From Lenzites betulinus (Eukaryota; Basidiomycota; Agaricomycetes; Polyporales; Polyporaceae), in contig JABYQU010000007.1 of assembly GCA_022264855.1 (NCBI GenBank), positions 558,001-622,000 on the forward strand: 64,000 nucleotides of DNA, given 5' to 3'. Position 1 is the stretch's first letter, and each line of letters begins with the position of its first letter. Below the pieces are notes generated by a model. It had not been told where the DNA came from and made no database searches. It worked only from the letters and a program-made list of their open reading frames with translations. The translations under genes were made by a program, and so were the position numbers. Of this stretch, positions 1 to 9,735 are shown in pieces.

Positions 1-352
1 ACGCGATGGCATCTGCGACGACCGTGTTCGTCTTAATGGAGTCTTCCAACCGCGCAAGTTTCTTCGTGTATCCGAGGTCGTACCCTATGCGTCTGTGGGC
101 CCAGGACATCTTCTTGTACGATGCGCGCATGGCGCCCAGCTCTCTTCGCGACAGCTTGGCATACTGTGCGTAGGACGCGGCTGCGCGCTGTACTGAGAAA
201 TGCCCTACGATGCTCTTCTGGGCTCTGCCGAAGATGATCTCCAACAAGGTGCGAGGGTTCCCTGGTATTTTCAGACTCAGGACCAGCAAGAACGCAGGAA
301 TGAGCCAAGCGATGGTATGGTCTGAGTACACGAGCTGCTGGATGTCGATCAT
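1..352 (-). CDS. N-terminal part of a membrane-anchored protein, cut by the window edge
   Basis: The frame is open from an ATG at 352 down to the window edge, giving the first 117 residues with no intron. After a short start (MIDIQQLVYSDHT) there is one hydrophobic segment at about residues 13-26 (IAWLIPAFLLVLSL), then a basic, Tyr-rich helical stretch that includes YAQYAKLSRREL and WAHRRIGYDLGY. This looks like an N-terminal signal anchor followed by a cytosolic or lumenal domain that lies outside the window. The N-terminus reminds me of fungal proteins annotated as SAM-dependent methyltransferases, but no methyltransferase motif is inside the window, so that is only a guess. It is transcribed leftward; about 880 bp of non-coding DNA separates its start from the inverted repeat at 1234. 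Confidence 0.55.
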   Translation of the reverse strand, partial: MIDIQQLVYSDHTIAWLIPAFLLVLSLKIPGNPRTLLEIIFGRAQKSIVGHFSVQRAAASYAQYAKLSRRELGAMRASYKKMSWAHRRIGYDLGYTKKLARLEDSIKTNTVVADAIA

Positions 353-1233
353 GGAAGTGACAGTACAGACAAGCGAGGGGGTTTCAGTAGGGCGTGCCTA
401 CACACAGAGCGGACCAGAGACGGCTTGTGTATACTAACCCAGTGGTCCTAGGCTGCTAGTGTATGGGGGGATTGTTGATGAAGATCATGACTGAGCGCTG
501 CATGCCCAGGGCGCCCATGAGAGACGAGAGCAACGTGCGAATTTCCTATAAGCGAAATTGATTGGAGGAAGGAAGCCAATTACTGTCCGTGTCAATATTC
601 CTACTACGCGGCTTACTCGTACACTTCCCTGACCCTCTTCGACTGCCTAAGGTCACTCTAGCACTGACGTGCTGTATGCACGTCTTGTCAAGAATACATA
701 AATCTCGGTGCGCTCATATCCTCTACTGTAACTTGAAGGCCCGCTGCCTTACTGTCCCAGCGAGCCTTCGAGTTCAAATGGCCCTCGTAATGGGAGCCTC
801 ACGCTCATTGCTTCTGGTACATACTTGTGAGAACACTCGTGAGTATATTATCAGACTGTCATTGTAGCTTGCAATAATTCGACCGACGATTCTCAGCCGA
901 TTGACTCACGGAAATTTGTACAAGCTACAGCCTGATATTCCATATGCGTGCTCTGGATTGTCCGGCACATAGCCACCATGTTTTATAAAACTTTAGAAAA
1001 GGACTATCCGTGGTAGTATTCCCCCACGTGCAGGCTCGCGCGGATCAATACCCCAGCTTGTTAATATTTGTGGTGATTTATTGCGAGAGTTGTAGGCGGG
1101 CAAGCGGCGTTGCACATTCACCTCATAACGCATAGCACAGTAGCGGTATACGTAAGATTGATTTCATCGCTTTACTTCTATTCCATAGAAATACATAGAG
1201 CAGAGTGAAATGGAGGCTGAAAATTGGTGAGTG
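353..1233. other. Intergenic, no supported gene
   Basis: This stretch is upstream of the leftward gene starting at 352. It has scattered short open frames without protein-like composition or splice structure. No TIR or tRNA was seen. It probably contains the promoter of the leftward gene. Confidence 0.5.
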
Positions 1234-1968
1234 ATGGGACCCAGCCTCTGTGAAGGTGAATCTCACACTCGAACCGCAGACGTGTGTATGAAGCGGACCA
1301 TCCAATGATATTACACAGTGCGACGTTACGAGGGGAACTGAGGGCATGTGGGAACGAGAATTCGGCGCATGTTGGTTTCCCTCCCGCTTGCGCGAGAGGT
1401 ACTTATCCCGAGGACCACGTAAAGGTCTGCGCCAGGACGGGCCGCTCGCAGAGCAGCCCGCCCTCCCTCGAGGCACGCACCTTGTGTGTAGACTGATCTT
1501 GCGTCTGGAACAAGAAGAAACAGAAGGGACTCCGACGGGACTACTACACAACCCGAATGCAGGAGATGGAGTAGCACCGCCCGGGTACCCATGAGACACG
1601 AGACAGACAGAACAGAAAGAAGGAAATCCGGAACCAGACACTACGAAGCAGAAGCAGAAAAGAAACAGGAAAAGAAAAGGAAGGAAAGAAACGGAAGGAA
1701 AGAAAGATGAGACTCCTGGCCTTGAATCGACGCGTGCGCTGTAGAGGTAGAGATAGATGAGCTTCCAATCTGATGTTATGAGCAGGAGAGGACAGACCTT
1801 CGTGAATGAGAGGGCGCACTGTGAGATGGGAGCCAAAGCAGACAAGCTGAGAGAGGCAGAGACCAGTGAGGGGAAGCTAGAAGATGGCGGTATGAAGGAA
1901 GGAGAGAAGGGGAATATGTCCTGGGCTTTATACACGCAGGAGTAGCGGGGATTAAACCCGTCAGCCTC
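1234..1968. repeat. Left arm of a long inverted repeat
   Basis: This 735-bp arm is the reverse complement of 2374-3127. The outer ends share ATGGGACCCAGCCTCTGTG and the inner ends share GAGGCTGACGGGTTTAATCC. Where I aligned the arms by eye, identity is above 90 percent with small indels. Long frames here, such as 1123-2052 on the minus strand, are low-complexity Ser/Pro/Phe-rich readings of the repeat and are not genes. The inner part has a TATA-like box (gtgtataaag) followed by a pyrimidine-rich tract, reading outward from the centre. Confidence 0.85.
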
Positions 1969-2373
1969 GTCGAAAGACATCGCCAAATACTGGCTGACGC
2001 GAACACGTGACCGTGTCGGACATGTTGGACTTTGGTATTCGCATCCGAACAAGTCCTGCTAGCCTCCTCCGGGGTCCAGGTTGGCTCGAGTATGAGAGAC
2101 ATGTGTTTTCCGCAGTCGGAGGTCAGGTCAATAATAGTCTCAAGTGTTTGAAAGGGAAAAGTATGGGTCCCAACATGACGAGGGCGGGGCGTAGCACAAA
2201 ACACGCGCGTCGAGCTCTAAGAAAGAACCTAAAGTCACATCCATCCTGGAGAAGTAAATCTACGAGTATCATGTTATATTTTACCGCAGAGCGTGTGCGT
2301 AACGGAGGAGATACTTGGGCGAAGAATTGTCTAGACATATGCCCCATCCGAGGAATGGGCCTCAAGGCTGACG
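1969..2373. other. Spacer (loop) between inverted-repeat arms
   Basis: This is about 405 bp of single-copy sequence between the arms. The open frames at 2007-2381 (+) and 1776-2204 (-) overlap each other and look like no known family, so I see no supported gene. It would form the loop if the arms were transcribed together. Confidence 0.6.
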
Positions 2374-3127
2374 GAGGCTGACGGGTTTAATCCCCGCTAC
2401 TCCTGCGTGTATAAAGCGCACGACATATCCCCCTTCTCTCCTTCCTTCATACCGCCATCTTCTAGCTTCCCCTCACTGGTCTCTACCTCTCTTAGCTTGT
2501 CTCCTTTGGCTCCCGTCTCACAGTGCACCCACTTGTTCACGAAGGTCTGTCCTCTCCTCTGCTCATAACATCAGACTGGAAGCTCATCTATCTCTACAGC
2601 GCGCGAATCGATTGAAGGCCAGGAGTTTCCTCTCTCTTCCTTTCTTTCTTTGTTTCTATTTCTTTGTTTCTTTTCTTTTTCTGTTTCTTCTCTGTTTCTT
2701 TTCTGTTTCTGCTCCATAGTGTCTGGTCCCGGATTCCCTTCTTTCTGTTCTCGTCTGTTTCGTGTCTCATGGGTACCCGGGCGGTGCTACTACATCTCCT
2801 GCATTCAGGTCGTGCAGTAGTCCCGTCGGAGTCCTTTCCGGTTCTTCTTTTTCCAGGTGCAAGATCAGCCTACACACAAGGTGCGTGCCTCGAGGGAGGG
2901 CGGGCTGCTCACGGAGCAGCCCGTCCTGGCGCAGACCTTTACGTGGTCCTCGGGATAAGTACCTCTCGCGCAAGCGGGAGGGAAACCAACATGCGCCGAA
3001 TTCTCGTCCCCGCATATCCTCGGTTCTCACTGTAACGTCGCGCTGTATAATATTATTGGATGGTCCGCTTCATACACACGTCTGGGGTTCGAGTGTGAGA
3101 TTCACCTTCACAGAGGCTGGGTCCCAT
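2374..3127. repeat. Right arm of a long inverted repeat
   Basis: This 754-bp arm is inverted relative to 1234-1968. It carries the same TATA-like box near its inner end (about 2407-2416), then a T/C-rich tract (about 2620-2720) that appears as an A/G-rich tract in the left arm. No obvious target-site duplication flanks the outer ends (ggtgagtg before 1234, aagctcaa after 3127). Confidence 0.85.
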
Positions 3128-3320
3128 AAGCTCAAGTACGATTGTCAGCCGCCATGTCCCAAACCTTGGACGCGACATACGTTGCCAGCCCGCGAAGACG
3201 CATACGAACCCAAGTCAAAGACGAGTAAAAACAGAATTCTATAGAATACAAGTCATCTATAGTCGTGAAGTGAGTAGCCTAATAACAGCCCGGTATATAA
3301 AACTTCGGCCCTACAACCTT

Positions 3321-5326
3321 TTATACTGTGGTCTTCTCGTCGACCGACGCCTCCGTCGCCGCGTCCTCCTTCTCCTCCCGCTGCACGGCCTGCTCGCGCT
3401 CCTCCCTCCGATCTCCTAGCCGCCCGCCGATCTCCTTCACCACCAGCCACGCGGGGACCAACGCGATCCCCCACAGCCCAAAGTTCACCGCGCTCCCGCC
3501 GACGCGCCCGAAGCTCGCGACGCTCCCGAGCCCGTAGCTCACCGCCTGCGCAGCACTCTCCGTGCCCCGCAGCAACCCCGCGAGGCGCACGATCTCCTCT
3601 GGGCTCTTCGCGAGGTGGCCGACGACGAAGTAGAGGTAGAGGTACTGCAGCTGGAACGCGAGCACGAGGATGAGGAAGAGCGTGAACGCGCTCGCGAAGC
3701 CGTCGTCCGCCCAGTCGAACGTCGGGCTCTCGCGGTCGAAGCGCGTGGTGAGGATCGTCGACCAGATCCACCAGGCGCCCTGGGTGATCATGATGAAGAA
3801 GAATGCGCCGCGGGCGCGCACTTTGAGGTTGATCGAGGAGCGGTCGAGGAACCACTGTGCACCGCGGCGTTAGTGGGTGTCAGATACGCAGTTGAATGGG
3901 CATACCCCGAGAAGGTTCCCGCCGGTGAGGGCGACGATGGCGGAGAGGAAGGAGCCGAGCGCACGAGCGCGTACGCTGAACCAGACTGAAGCGCAATGTT
4001 AGCGGCGTGGATGCTATCAAAGGGCCGTCAACATACGCGAGAGGTAGGTGAACATGACGGCCTCGGAGTACACTGCTTGTGCGATAAGGGGCACGATGAG
4101 CAGGAACTACCAAGCAATGCACATGAGTTAAAATGCGCGACTCAGAGAACAGGAGATAACTCACGTCCCGAGTGCAGAACAGCTTGATCGTCGCAAGCAG
4201 CTCCTGCTTGTTCGAGCCCTGGATCTCCAGCTTGACCTTGCGCCCGTCCGACCTCTCCACCTTCTTCGGCTGCGTCAACAGGAAGCCCGCAAACGGCGCA
4301 ATGCTCTGGAGCACAATGAACACGATGTAAACCGTGTACGAGACCTTGCCCGCCTCGCCGCTCTTGACGTTCAGGCCCAGGTTGACCGCGCCGCCAATGA
4401 GTTGGCCCAGCACGCGGAAAGTGAGCCAGAAGCCGAGGAACTTGCCCTGGTTGTAGGGTTCAGGGTAGGAGAGCGCGATCGCGGCTTCGGCCTGTGCATC
4501 ATGTCGAGTAAGCCGCTGTACAGTGTGTTATGGGCGGATAACCTACCATCCAGAAGAGACCGGCGCTGAGCCCGCACAGAGCCGCGCCAACGAGGACAAG
4601 CCATTCCGTGCCGAAACGGTTGTTCGTGTACAGGCCAGCGGCGTATGCTACAAAATATTTGTTGAGCGGTCACTGAGGGATATGTACAAGGCGACTTACG
4701 CGCGTAACCCATGGTACCGATGATAAGGACGGCCTTGATGCCGATGACATTAACCAGAGCGCCTAGAGTCACACAGGGATAAGTACTGAAAGAGTACGCG
4801 CCGTGGGGCAGATGACGTACTGGAAAAGAAGCACGACAAGACCATGCTACACGCAGAGGTCAATTGAGAGCCATCAAAACGCGAATAAGAGGGACGTACA
4901 GGCAGAATGTTAGAGCATTCGCCGCGCTATGAAGACGTGTTAGCCAGTAGCTCCTTGGAAGCATAAGAGTCCTGCCACGCGTACTTCACAAGATGTGGGC
5001 CTGTGCCGTTCGTCAGTATCAATCGACTTGTAAACGCGTATCAGACTTACTAGCTTGACCACCCGCTCCCAAAGAGTTCATGGCACCCCATATTCCTGTA
5101 ACATACTTGCGTGAGCGTTCAACTCTGAGACTTCCGGTCGACGATCACGTACCGGGCGCGAGGAAATTGCAGACGCCAAGGACTAGCGCGTTGTAAAACG
5201 TTGATCTGTACCTGCGCAATGACGTCAGTCATCCGCCGAACTTTGAGTGAAGGGAGGGTTATACCATCGCGGCTTCTGCGCACGACCATGCGAAACCGAA
5301 GCGGAGTCCTTGAGGGAGGCAGACAT
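3321..5326 (-). CDS. UNC-93-like major facilitator membrane protein
   Basis: This is a multi-pass membrane protein of the UNC-93/MFS fold; fungal members are uncharacterised transporters. I read 12 exons: 5265-5326, 5153-5211, 5051-5095, 4985-5000 (16 nt), 4900-4926 (27 nt), 4821-4846 (26 nt), 4700-4762, 4547-4647, 4165-4491, 4037-4106, 3906-3985 and 3321-3854. All join in frame to 469 codons plus stop. Family hallmarks are NALVLGVCNFLAPG, WGAMNSLGAGGQ, the segment NAANALTFCLMVLSCFF, YNQGKFLGFWLTFRVLGQ (exon 9) and GHLAKSPEEIVRLAGLLRG near the C-terminus. The tail after the last helix is charged (Glu/Arg-rich, cytosolic). The ATG at 5326 is followed by a short polar N-terminus and then the first helix. 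The intron-rich 5' half contrasts with the long last exons. Confidence 0.9.
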
Positions 5327-6858
5327 GGCGGCTGTGTGTTTCTCTACGGCGGCGGCGACAGTAACGGGGCCAATCCATGCTTCGGAAAAGTTGGTTTTGA
5401 ATGCCAGTACGGGATGTGCTCATGGCGCTTGCGGATGGCGTTATCCTCTCGACGCGGTGAAGAGACGTCGCTATGTCGTGAGAAACGGAGTCGATGGCGA
5501 CGTGCAGTATATTTCGAAGATCGAGAGCTCCAGCTTTCCCCGCATGAAACCCGAGCCGGAGGACGATCAGGGCCCGGACCCCTGTATTTTCGACAAATGT
5601 TAGCGTTGCTGGCTGAAGCTACAGCTTTGAGTCGATATGTTTTCGACGGAGTACAAGGAAGTAAGCGCCGGTCAGAACGGTTGAGACGCCCACTGACCTC
5701 CTGACCAGGAACATCGTTTACGCACAAGACTAGTAGTAGAAGAAAGCCAAGATTTTTCTGAGGAAGGCGGCCAGCGGAAGACAGGATTCCAGGAACACGT
5801 TATTGGTGCAGCCCCGGGCGTCGTTCGGTGCCGCAAACCCCGGCAGCGACTCCGAGCTTGAAAAGGCTTGAAACCCAGGAAATTCATGTTCACCTGAGCG
5901 CCTCGATCGACACGGACGCCTAGAAGGCGCTATACGGTTGTATGTATGCGGTGTGCCTGATTGGTGGCTGGGCATATATTGACTAGCTGCGGCTGGACGT
6001 TTGAACCTGGCAGTACTCACTGTATGAGAATATTGGAGCCAGGAATGGTGTGCGAGTGAGCAAAACCTCAAGCTTTCAAGCATAGTAGAGAGTGTGATTG
6101 CGGAGTGAGTGAGTTCGGAGTGGGTGAGCACTAGTGAGTTCGGCCTGAGCTCGAAGATTCGATCGTATGCATGTGCATTGTGGAAGTACTAGTACTATTC
6201 CCGCTACCGGTAACGGTAGTGGGTCTTTGTGAACATTCGACTACCCCCGTGGGAATTGACCCATGTCACATGACGTCTCACGTTACCTGACAAGACAATT
6301 ACTTCAAAAAGGTTCAAGTCAACATCGAGTGGACTCAAGCTACTCGCTCATGTATACAGCAAAATTCTCCTGCCACAACGCCTGTGCCCGAAACGAGTGC
6401 GGTAGCGGGCACTGCCGCTCGGCGGCGCTACACGGTTTATTAGTGTACTTGTAAGTGTACAAACTCTAATAGTAGTCCTCCCGGAGTCGGGAATCACATG
6501 ACGAACGCGTGTTGAAGAAGCGCTCAGCGCTCAATGGCTTCGCGCGCCGTACGCATTCACGCGTCCAGTCCTCTACTTACCCTCTCCGCTGATGGCTTCA
6601 AACCCCATATACAAGTCTTCTACGCGTAAGGCATGTAGGCACACCTCTATGTGCATTCACTTGAACCTCATTCCTGCCCAGAGCGTCAGACGGCATCAGC
6701 CATATAGTAAAGCGAGGCATTCAGCGACCCTTACCAAGTGTGACTCCGCGTCCACTTCCGATCCATTGGTTAATTCTTATAAGGGGAGGCCTCGTAAAGT
6801 ACTCATTCTCACTCGTGACTCAATGCAACAATGTTGAGTTTCTCATCTCATTATGTAG
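5327..6858. other. Intergenic, no supported gene
   Basis: This lies between the leftward UNC-93-like gene and the rightward hypothetical gene, so both promoters should be here. Overlapping short frames (for example 5201-5704 on plus, 5730-6131 on minus) show no family features. A 5' exon of the downstream gene may lie around 6590-6800, because that gene's open frame begins at an intron acceptor (tatgtag, 6852-6858). Confidence 0.45.
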
Positions 6859-7716
6859 GCACCAAGAGCAACGATAGTGCCACAAGCGGGCGATAAATCG
6901 AGACGCTTGAGAGATATTGAAGCCGCACTCTCAGAAACCTCGTTCCAACCAGCACCATCCACTTCAGCCTCCTCATCCAGCAACAGCGCAGCTTCGTCAC
7001 TTTGGACGCCGAGGGAAACTGTACGGGATATCGTACTCGAGGGGATCCGCGAGCGCTATCCTTTCTACACGCCAAAGAACGATTGGGAGATAATGTGCCT
7101 CAACGACGGCTACTACAAAGGGGGTCCAGAAGGGATAGCTGCATACCTGGAGGAAGAGCTCAGAATAACAGCAGGGGCGTCCGGAAATCGCGACTATGTT
7201 CACCAGATGTCAACGCAATGCCTCAGTGCCAAAGCCGACCCCACAGGTGTTAGTTCAGTTTTCTCATCCTCATATAATCCTTCTCATATCTCAGCCCAGC
7301 TCAAACCACGACCTGGCGACTTCGGAGTTTTCATTCGCCCGCTTCCCGACAGCGACTACTCTGTCAGGCTCTTTCCTGGCTCCAAGGCCGCGAGCGAGTA
7401 CTGTCTGGACTTCGTCCTAACCAAGACAGGAGAACCCGTCAATTCCCCCTTCGAGTTTACTCTCTTCGCCGGACCTGGCGCGACGGTCCCGCTTGGGACA
7501 ACCCCGACCGTCGGGGTGAGGCCACTCGAATGCTCGTTCGGCATCCCGATCGACAAGATACCCCCCGGGAAGGAGAAGTTTCTCTTCCGAGACGGTCAAC
7601 TCTGCACCCTCCGCCGTCCGGGGCACCAGGACGTGCAATTCACCATTCCTATCCGGCGACGCCCCGAACTGCCCAAACCCGACGTCCATACCCTTGAACT
7701 TCCTCAGTTCATTTGA
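6859..7716 (+). CDS. Unrecognised protein, 5' end incomplete
   Basis: The frame is open from an acceptor-like tatgtag (ends 6858) to the stop at 7714-7716, about 285 codons, with no in-frame ATG near the start, so at least one upstream exon is expected. The N-terminus is Ser-rich. A folded-looking region follows, with YPFYTPKNDWEIMCLNDGYY and later PRPGDFGVFIRPLPDSDYSVRLFPG. The C-terminal part has KFLFRDGQLCTLRRPGHQD followed by QFTIPIRRR. No signal peptide or membrane segment is seen. I do not recognise the family. A second, similar but broken motif follows the stop (7750-7860), so this may be the surviving part of a longer tandem-domain gene. Confidence 0.4.
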   Translation, partial: APRATIVPQAGDKSRRLRDIEAALSETSFQPAPSTSASSSSNSAASSLWTPRETVRDIVLEGIRERYPFYTPKNDWEIMCLNDGYYKGGPEGIAAYLEEELRITAGASGNRDYVHQMSTQCLSAKADPTGVSSVFSSSYNPSHISAQLKPRPGDFGVFIRPLPDSDYSVRLFPGSKAASEYCLDFVLTKTGEPVNSPFEFTLFAGPGATVPLGTTPTVGVRPLECSFGIPIDKIPPGKEKFLFRDGQLCTLRRPGHQDVQFTIPIRRRPELPKPDVHTLELPQFI

Positions 7717-8695
7717 ATATATGCGTGCTCTCATGGCTTCGCACAGGAGTGTACGCCACAAGTTTATGCTCAATGACGGACAGACGTACATATCGGGTTA
7801 TCCAGCCCGCTCCCAAGACACCCAGTTCACGATACCCACCGTGTTCCGCCAGTATCGCGCCGTTTCAAGTTGCTTCAAACGTTCGTGTGAGCACCGCTCG
7901 GAACACCGGCTTCCAGTTCTCACTGGCAGCTCTTCATGCATATGATCAGGTACGTTTCCCCATCGTCTGTCACTGCTAATAAATATATCTTACCTATCTT
8001 TGTTTTCTTTAGCAGCGCTAGTGCATCGGATTCCAGTCGATCATATTGCCCATACACTGATGGTGCCCGTGTACTCTCCAGCGCAGGATCCCGCGGGGTT
8101 AATGACGACTTCGAATTCAGGCCTCCATGGATCGCTCTATGAGGCTCCTAGCCCTATTACTTTTCTGAGTATTGCGTCTGAGTTGTCGCTGCGGTGGTAC
8201 GCATGTTTGCCTGCCTTTCGATTCATTCTAGGGCTGACACGTTTGTGTCAGATTTCAGGGTCGGCATGCACTCACGTTCTTTGATGGCGTTAGGGCGTTG
8301 GAGCAGCAGGGAGCTACAGGAATACCCTCATGAGGATAGTTCTGCGACCTGTGAGAACTGTCGCCTCCATCCCGTTTATCTAGGACACTAGATGGCAGAG
8401 AGATCTTCTCAATAGCATCGGCGAGCGGGCCACGTTCGACTTGCCCGGTGCAGGAAGCATGAAGCATGTATGTCCTTAAGCTTGTTCGTGCTTGGTAGGT
8501 CTCGCGCCGCGACGCGGCGTCGATCTGCAGCGTGCCAGGCGAGACGAGAGCAGGCGAGCCGCAGGAGCTGGCGCCCGCAATTTAGAAATAAGCTTCGCGG
8601 GCGCAAGGACCGCAACATACGAGCCCGAGTTTCCATTCGCGGCTAGAGAGCGTGGAGATCAGTACTCAGTCCTGTTAACTTGTCCGTATCGGTGC
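7717..8695. pseudogene. Possible decayed continuation of the upstream hypothetical gene
   Basis: Around 7760-7850 one frame reads KFMLNDGQTY followed by ARSQDTQFTIPTVFRQY, echoing KFLFRDGQ and QFTIPIRRR of the gene just upstream. In a shifted frame FQFSLAALHAYDQ (about 7905-7948) echoes the upstream FEFTLFAGPGA. A good donor (gtacgt, 7949) and acceptor (tttag, near 8012) suggest a former intron. The frame changes and stops argue for decay, although unusual splicing could rescue part of it. From about 8300 to 8695 I see nothing further. Confidence 0.3.
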
Positions 8696-8703
8696 GCGAT
8701 CAG
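8696..8703. repeat. Target-site duplication, left copy
   Basis: GCGATCAG lies directly before the element at 8704 and is identical to 9359-9366. Confidence 0.85.
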
Positions 8704-9358
8704 TAGGGCACGGTGAATTAGGATTTGGGACCTAATTCACCCTGCTAATTAGCAGTGAATCTCGGAACCCCCTCTCAGGGCGAGATTGACATGGGTGAAT
8801 GACGGTGAATTACATATGCGGTGAATTACGGTGAATTACGGTGAAAATGGGTGAATTACGAGGTGATTCACCCCACAAATCGGGCCCGTTTGCTCCGGTA
8901 TCACTGCATTGAAAGGGCGTACTAGTAGTAAGTAGTGCTCGTGGTTGACGCAGTACTACTGAGAAGGCAATCAAACTCGGTCGTCTGTAGTTAACGCCCC
9001 GCTGGGGAACTTGAATCACTGGCAGCGCGCGGTCGACGTCTTCGAGCGCCGGGCAAGGCCTGCCACCAGTACTTAGCCGTCGCCCATGAAATCAGATTGG
9101 ACAACCTTGCTCTCAAACATACCAACGAAGCCATGTCGACATAGCAGAACTAAAGTAACTCTCTAGTGTCATTCACCGACGCTGAGCGCAAGTTCCCTTC
9201 GCTGCCGGCCAGCGGAGATCGTCTATAAGGGGTAAGTCTAATTCACCCTAATTCACCCAGCACTTTTGGGCCTTTCGAGATTCACATGTGAATTACGGTG
9301 AATTACATCTGTAAATTAGCACACGGTGAATCACCTCGACCTAATCGCCCGTGCCCTA
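8704..9358. mobile_element. Non-autonomous hAT-like transposon (MITE) with 8-bp TSD
   Basis: This 655-bp element has terminal inverted repeats that begin TAGGGCACGG and continue to an ATTAGG at both ends. It is flanked by a perfect 8-bp duplication GCGATCAG (8696-8703 and 9359-9366). Both ends carry many subterminal copies of GTGAATTAC or its complement (8710-8875 and 9238-9336). No transposase frame is present. An 8-bp target duplication with a terminal TAGGG fits the hAT superfamily (YARNG start); fungal KDZ elements also make 8-bp duplications and are the main alternative. Confidence 0.85.
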
Positions 9359-9366
9359 GCGATCAG
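9359..9366. repeat. Target-site duplication, right copy
   Basis: GCGATCAG lies directly after the element ending at 9358 and is identical to 8696-8703. Confidence 0.85.
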
Positions 9367-9735
9367 CGATGGCTGCAGGCGTTGGGTGCACGCTGGCACC
9401 GGCCCTGTGGAACAAACACGCGCCTCATTCGGTCACCGCCACGTGCGGCACGGTAGCCTCGTGGCGATCCAGATTCGCGGCGGACGGGTTTGCCGAGGTT
9501 TGCCGCGAGGTTTGCAAGAGAACCATCGTAACTCGACTTGGGACTCGGATTGCACAAGGTGTTCCGTGCTTGCTGGGTGCGTTCAGCCACATGGCCGGTA
9601 TTCCCCTGTTAACGATGAGCTAGTTCAGCTCAATCACCCTAAAGTTACGCAGGCTATCTCGATGCTCAACTCGACCCCGTCGGTGTTCGGATTGGACAGT
9701 AAGTCAACCTGCACATCTGCACAGTTGAAGGATGA

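Noticed and set aside
1123..2052. 309-residue open frame (-) over the left repeat arm
   Set aside because: It is Ser/Pro/Phe low-complexity, it follows the repeat exactly, and the matching arm on the right has broken frames.
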